DNA of 64,000 nucleotides from Pseudomonas asplenii (GTDB lineage Bacteria; Pseudomonadota; Gammaproteobacteria; Pseudomonadales; Pseudomonadaceae). The stretch covers positions 124,001 through 188,000 of the forward strand of contig NZ_JSYZ01000014.1 in NCBI RefSeq assembly GCF_001293465.1, written 5' to 3'. Below, piece after piece: positions 62,851 through 64,000 of the stretch; positions within the stretch are counted from its first letter, which is position 1; every line of letters begins with the position of its first letter. Under the pieces are notes generated by a model. That model saw only the letters and a program-made list of their open reading frames with translations. It had not been told where the DNA came from and ran no database searches. The position numbers and the translations under genes were made by a program.

Positions 62851-64000
62851 TCAGGTGTCGAGGCGTTGCAGCAACGCCTCGACCGTCATCGTCCCCAGGT
62901 CCTCTCCCGCCCGGCTGCGCACGCTGACCAGCCCCGCGGCCTTTTCCTTCTCGCCGACCACCAGCAGGTAGGGCACCTTCTGCAGGCTGTGTTCGCGAAT
63001 CTTGTAGCCGATCTTCTCGTTGCGCAGGTCCGCCACCGCTCGCCAGCCATGGGCCTTGAGCCGCTGGACGGTCTCCCGGGCATAGTCGGCCTGGCCCTCG
63101 CTGATGTTCAGCACCACCGCCTGGCAGGGCGAAAGCCACAGTGGCAGGGCACCGCTGTAGTGCTCGACAAGGATGCCGATGAAGCGCTCCAGCGAACCGA
63201 ACAGCGCCCGGTGCAGCATCACCGGCCGCTGGCGCTCGCCGTTCTCGTCGATGTAGCCGATATCGAAACGCTCCGGCAGGTTGAGGTCGACCTGCAGGGT
63301 CCCGCACTGCCAGTCGCGGCCGATGGCATCGCGTAGCACGAACTCCAGCTTCGGCCCGTAGAAGGCGCCTTCGCCGGGGTTGATCCGGTAGTCGATGCCC
63401 ATCCGGCCCAGGGCGCCGAGCAGCGCGCCTTCCAGCCGGTCCCAGGTCTCGTCGCTGCCGATGCGGTTGAGCGGGCGGGTGGAGAGTTTCACCAGCACGT
63501 CGCTGAAGCCGAACTCGCGGTAGATATCGAACACCAGGGCGATCGCCGTTTCGCACTCATCCTGCATCTGCTCCGGGGTGCAGAAAATGTGCGCATCGTC
63601 CTGGGTGAAGTGGCGCACGCGCAACAGCCCGTGCAGGGCGCCGGACGGCTCGTAGCGATGGACCTTGCCGAACTCGGCGATGCGCAATGGCAGGTCGCGA
63701 TAGCTCTTGAGGCCATGGCCGAAGATCGACACCGCGCCCGGGCAGTTCATCGGTTTGAGGGCGAACACCCGCTCGTCCTCGGTGCTGGTGGTGAACATGT
63801 GGTCGCGGTAGTTCTGCCAGTGCCCGGAGGTTTCCCACAGGCCGCGGTCCATCACGTCCGGGGTGTTCACCTCGACGTAGCCGGCCTGCTCCTGGCGCTG
63901 GCGCATGTAGCCGATCAGTTGCTGGAACAGCGTCCAGCCCTTGGCATGCCAGAACACCGAACCCGGTGCGCACTCGTCGAAGTGAAACAGGTCCAGTTGC
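62851..64000 (-). CDS. thrS: Threonyl-tRNA synthetase, C-terminal part (cut by window edge), probable second copy
   Basis: About 383 residues are visible, covering the class II catalytic core and anticodon-binding domain. Motif 2 lies in RYEPSGALHGLLRVRHFTQD. Zinc ligands correspond to Cys in MNCPG, His in DDAHIF and His in VMLHRA. The end is SEGQADYARETVQRL, KIGYKIREHSLQKV and VEALLQRLDT, shorter than E. coli ThrRS by roughly 15 residues. The residue after MNCPG is Ala, where E. coli has His (His337). No infC, rpmI or rplT genes follow; a REPIN and unrelated genes do. This suggests a paralogue of the housekeeping enzyme. The N-terminal TGS and editing domains lie outside the window, if present. 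Confidence 0.92.
   Translation of the reverse strand, partial: QLDLFHFDECAPGSVFWHAKGWTLFQQLIGYMRQRQEQAGYVEVNTPDVMDRGLWETSGHWQNYRDHMFTTSTEDERVFALKPMNCPGAVSIFGHGLKSYRDLPLRIAEFGKVHRYEPSGALHGLLRVRHFTQDDAHIFCTPEQMQDECETAIALVFDIYREFGFSDVLVKLSTRPLNRIGSDETWDRLEGALLGALGRMGIDYRINPGEGAFYGPKLEFVLRDAIGRDWQCGTLQVDLNLPERFDIGYIDENGERQRPVMLHRALFGSLERFIGILVEHYSGALPLWLSPCQAVVLNISEGQADYARETVQRLKAHGWRAVADLRNEKIGYKIREHSLQKVPYLLVVGEKEKAAGLVSVRSRAGEDLGTMTVEALLQRLDT

Noticed and set aside
62851..64000. ThrRS as a self-resistance gene for the NRPS product
   Set aside because: It is 30 kb from the NRPS with unrelated operons between them, and the product is not predicted to be a ThrRS inhibitor; kept only as an isolated observation.

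Overview
The window is a chromosomal segment of a Pseudomonas, most likely of the P. fluorescens group. The evidence is the canonical origin gene order dnaA | rpmH-rnpA-yidD-yidC-mnmE-mnmG-rsmG-parA-parB-atpIBEFHAGDC-glmU-(DeoR)-glmS, near-identical wording of these proteins to pseudomonad homologues as I remember them, high GC, and pseudomonad repeat families (REPIN and GTTCCCACGC-type palindromes). No RNA operon, tRNA, CRISPR array or intact insertion sequence was seen.

Layout. 1-740: start of dnaA (minus strand) and the dnaA-rpmH origin, with four perfect DnaA boxes and an AT-rich stretch. 740-9535: ribosomal protein L34, RNase P protein, membrane insertion, tRNA modification and ParAB segregation genes. 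A second cluster of DnaA boxes lies between mnmE and mnmG. 9581-16861: the complete F1Fo ATP synthase operon with a clear promoter and terminator. 16921-21228: UDP-GlcNAc supply (glmU, a DeoR regulator, glmS). Just after glmS, at the attTn7 position, are two 20-bp-spaced repeats resembling Tn7 TnsB binding sites.

Accessory region, 21389-33132 (minus strand): a two-gene biosynthetic locus. It has a 3528-residue trimodular NRPS (C-A-T, C-A-T, C-A-T-TE) whose binding-pocket residues read Thr, Ser and Pro, and an overlapping FAD monooxygenase. The second C domain has the dual condensation/epimerisation signature. The Ser-Pro-TE end plus a flavin monooxygenase is the arrangement of bacterial pyrrolizidine and cyclocarbamate pathways (pyrrolizixenamide, brabantamide); the extra D-allo-Thr module would make this a variant. 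It is followed by a COG3650-like lipoprotein, a DUF3077-like gene behind a highly structured leader, and an orphan sugar O-methyltransferase-like gene.

36431-45443: an assortment of metabolic genes (alpha/beta hydrolase, LysR regulator, GST, a PNPOx-reductase-ferredoxin fusion containing a near-perfect parS site, a ProA-like dehydrogenase, a LysE exporter with a divergent Lrp regulator, and a dihydrolipoamide dehydrogenase with a perfect 18-bp palindrome upstream). 45664-51501: a six-gene lipid operon equivalent to E. coli ynbABCD plus an acyltransferase and a small membrane protein. 52760-58747: three overlapping SPFH (HflK/HflC-like) genes, one with a His-rich start, translationally coupled to a P1B metal ATPase. 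58920-62738: cyclopropane fatty acid synthase, a hypothetical gene, cardiolipin synthase and a DUF3617 protein. 62851-64000: the 3' part of a threonyl-tRNA synthetase that is not in the usual thrS-infC context and is probably a second copy.

Perfect 9-mer DnaA boxes are strikingly common: I counted 24 across the window, many inside genes.
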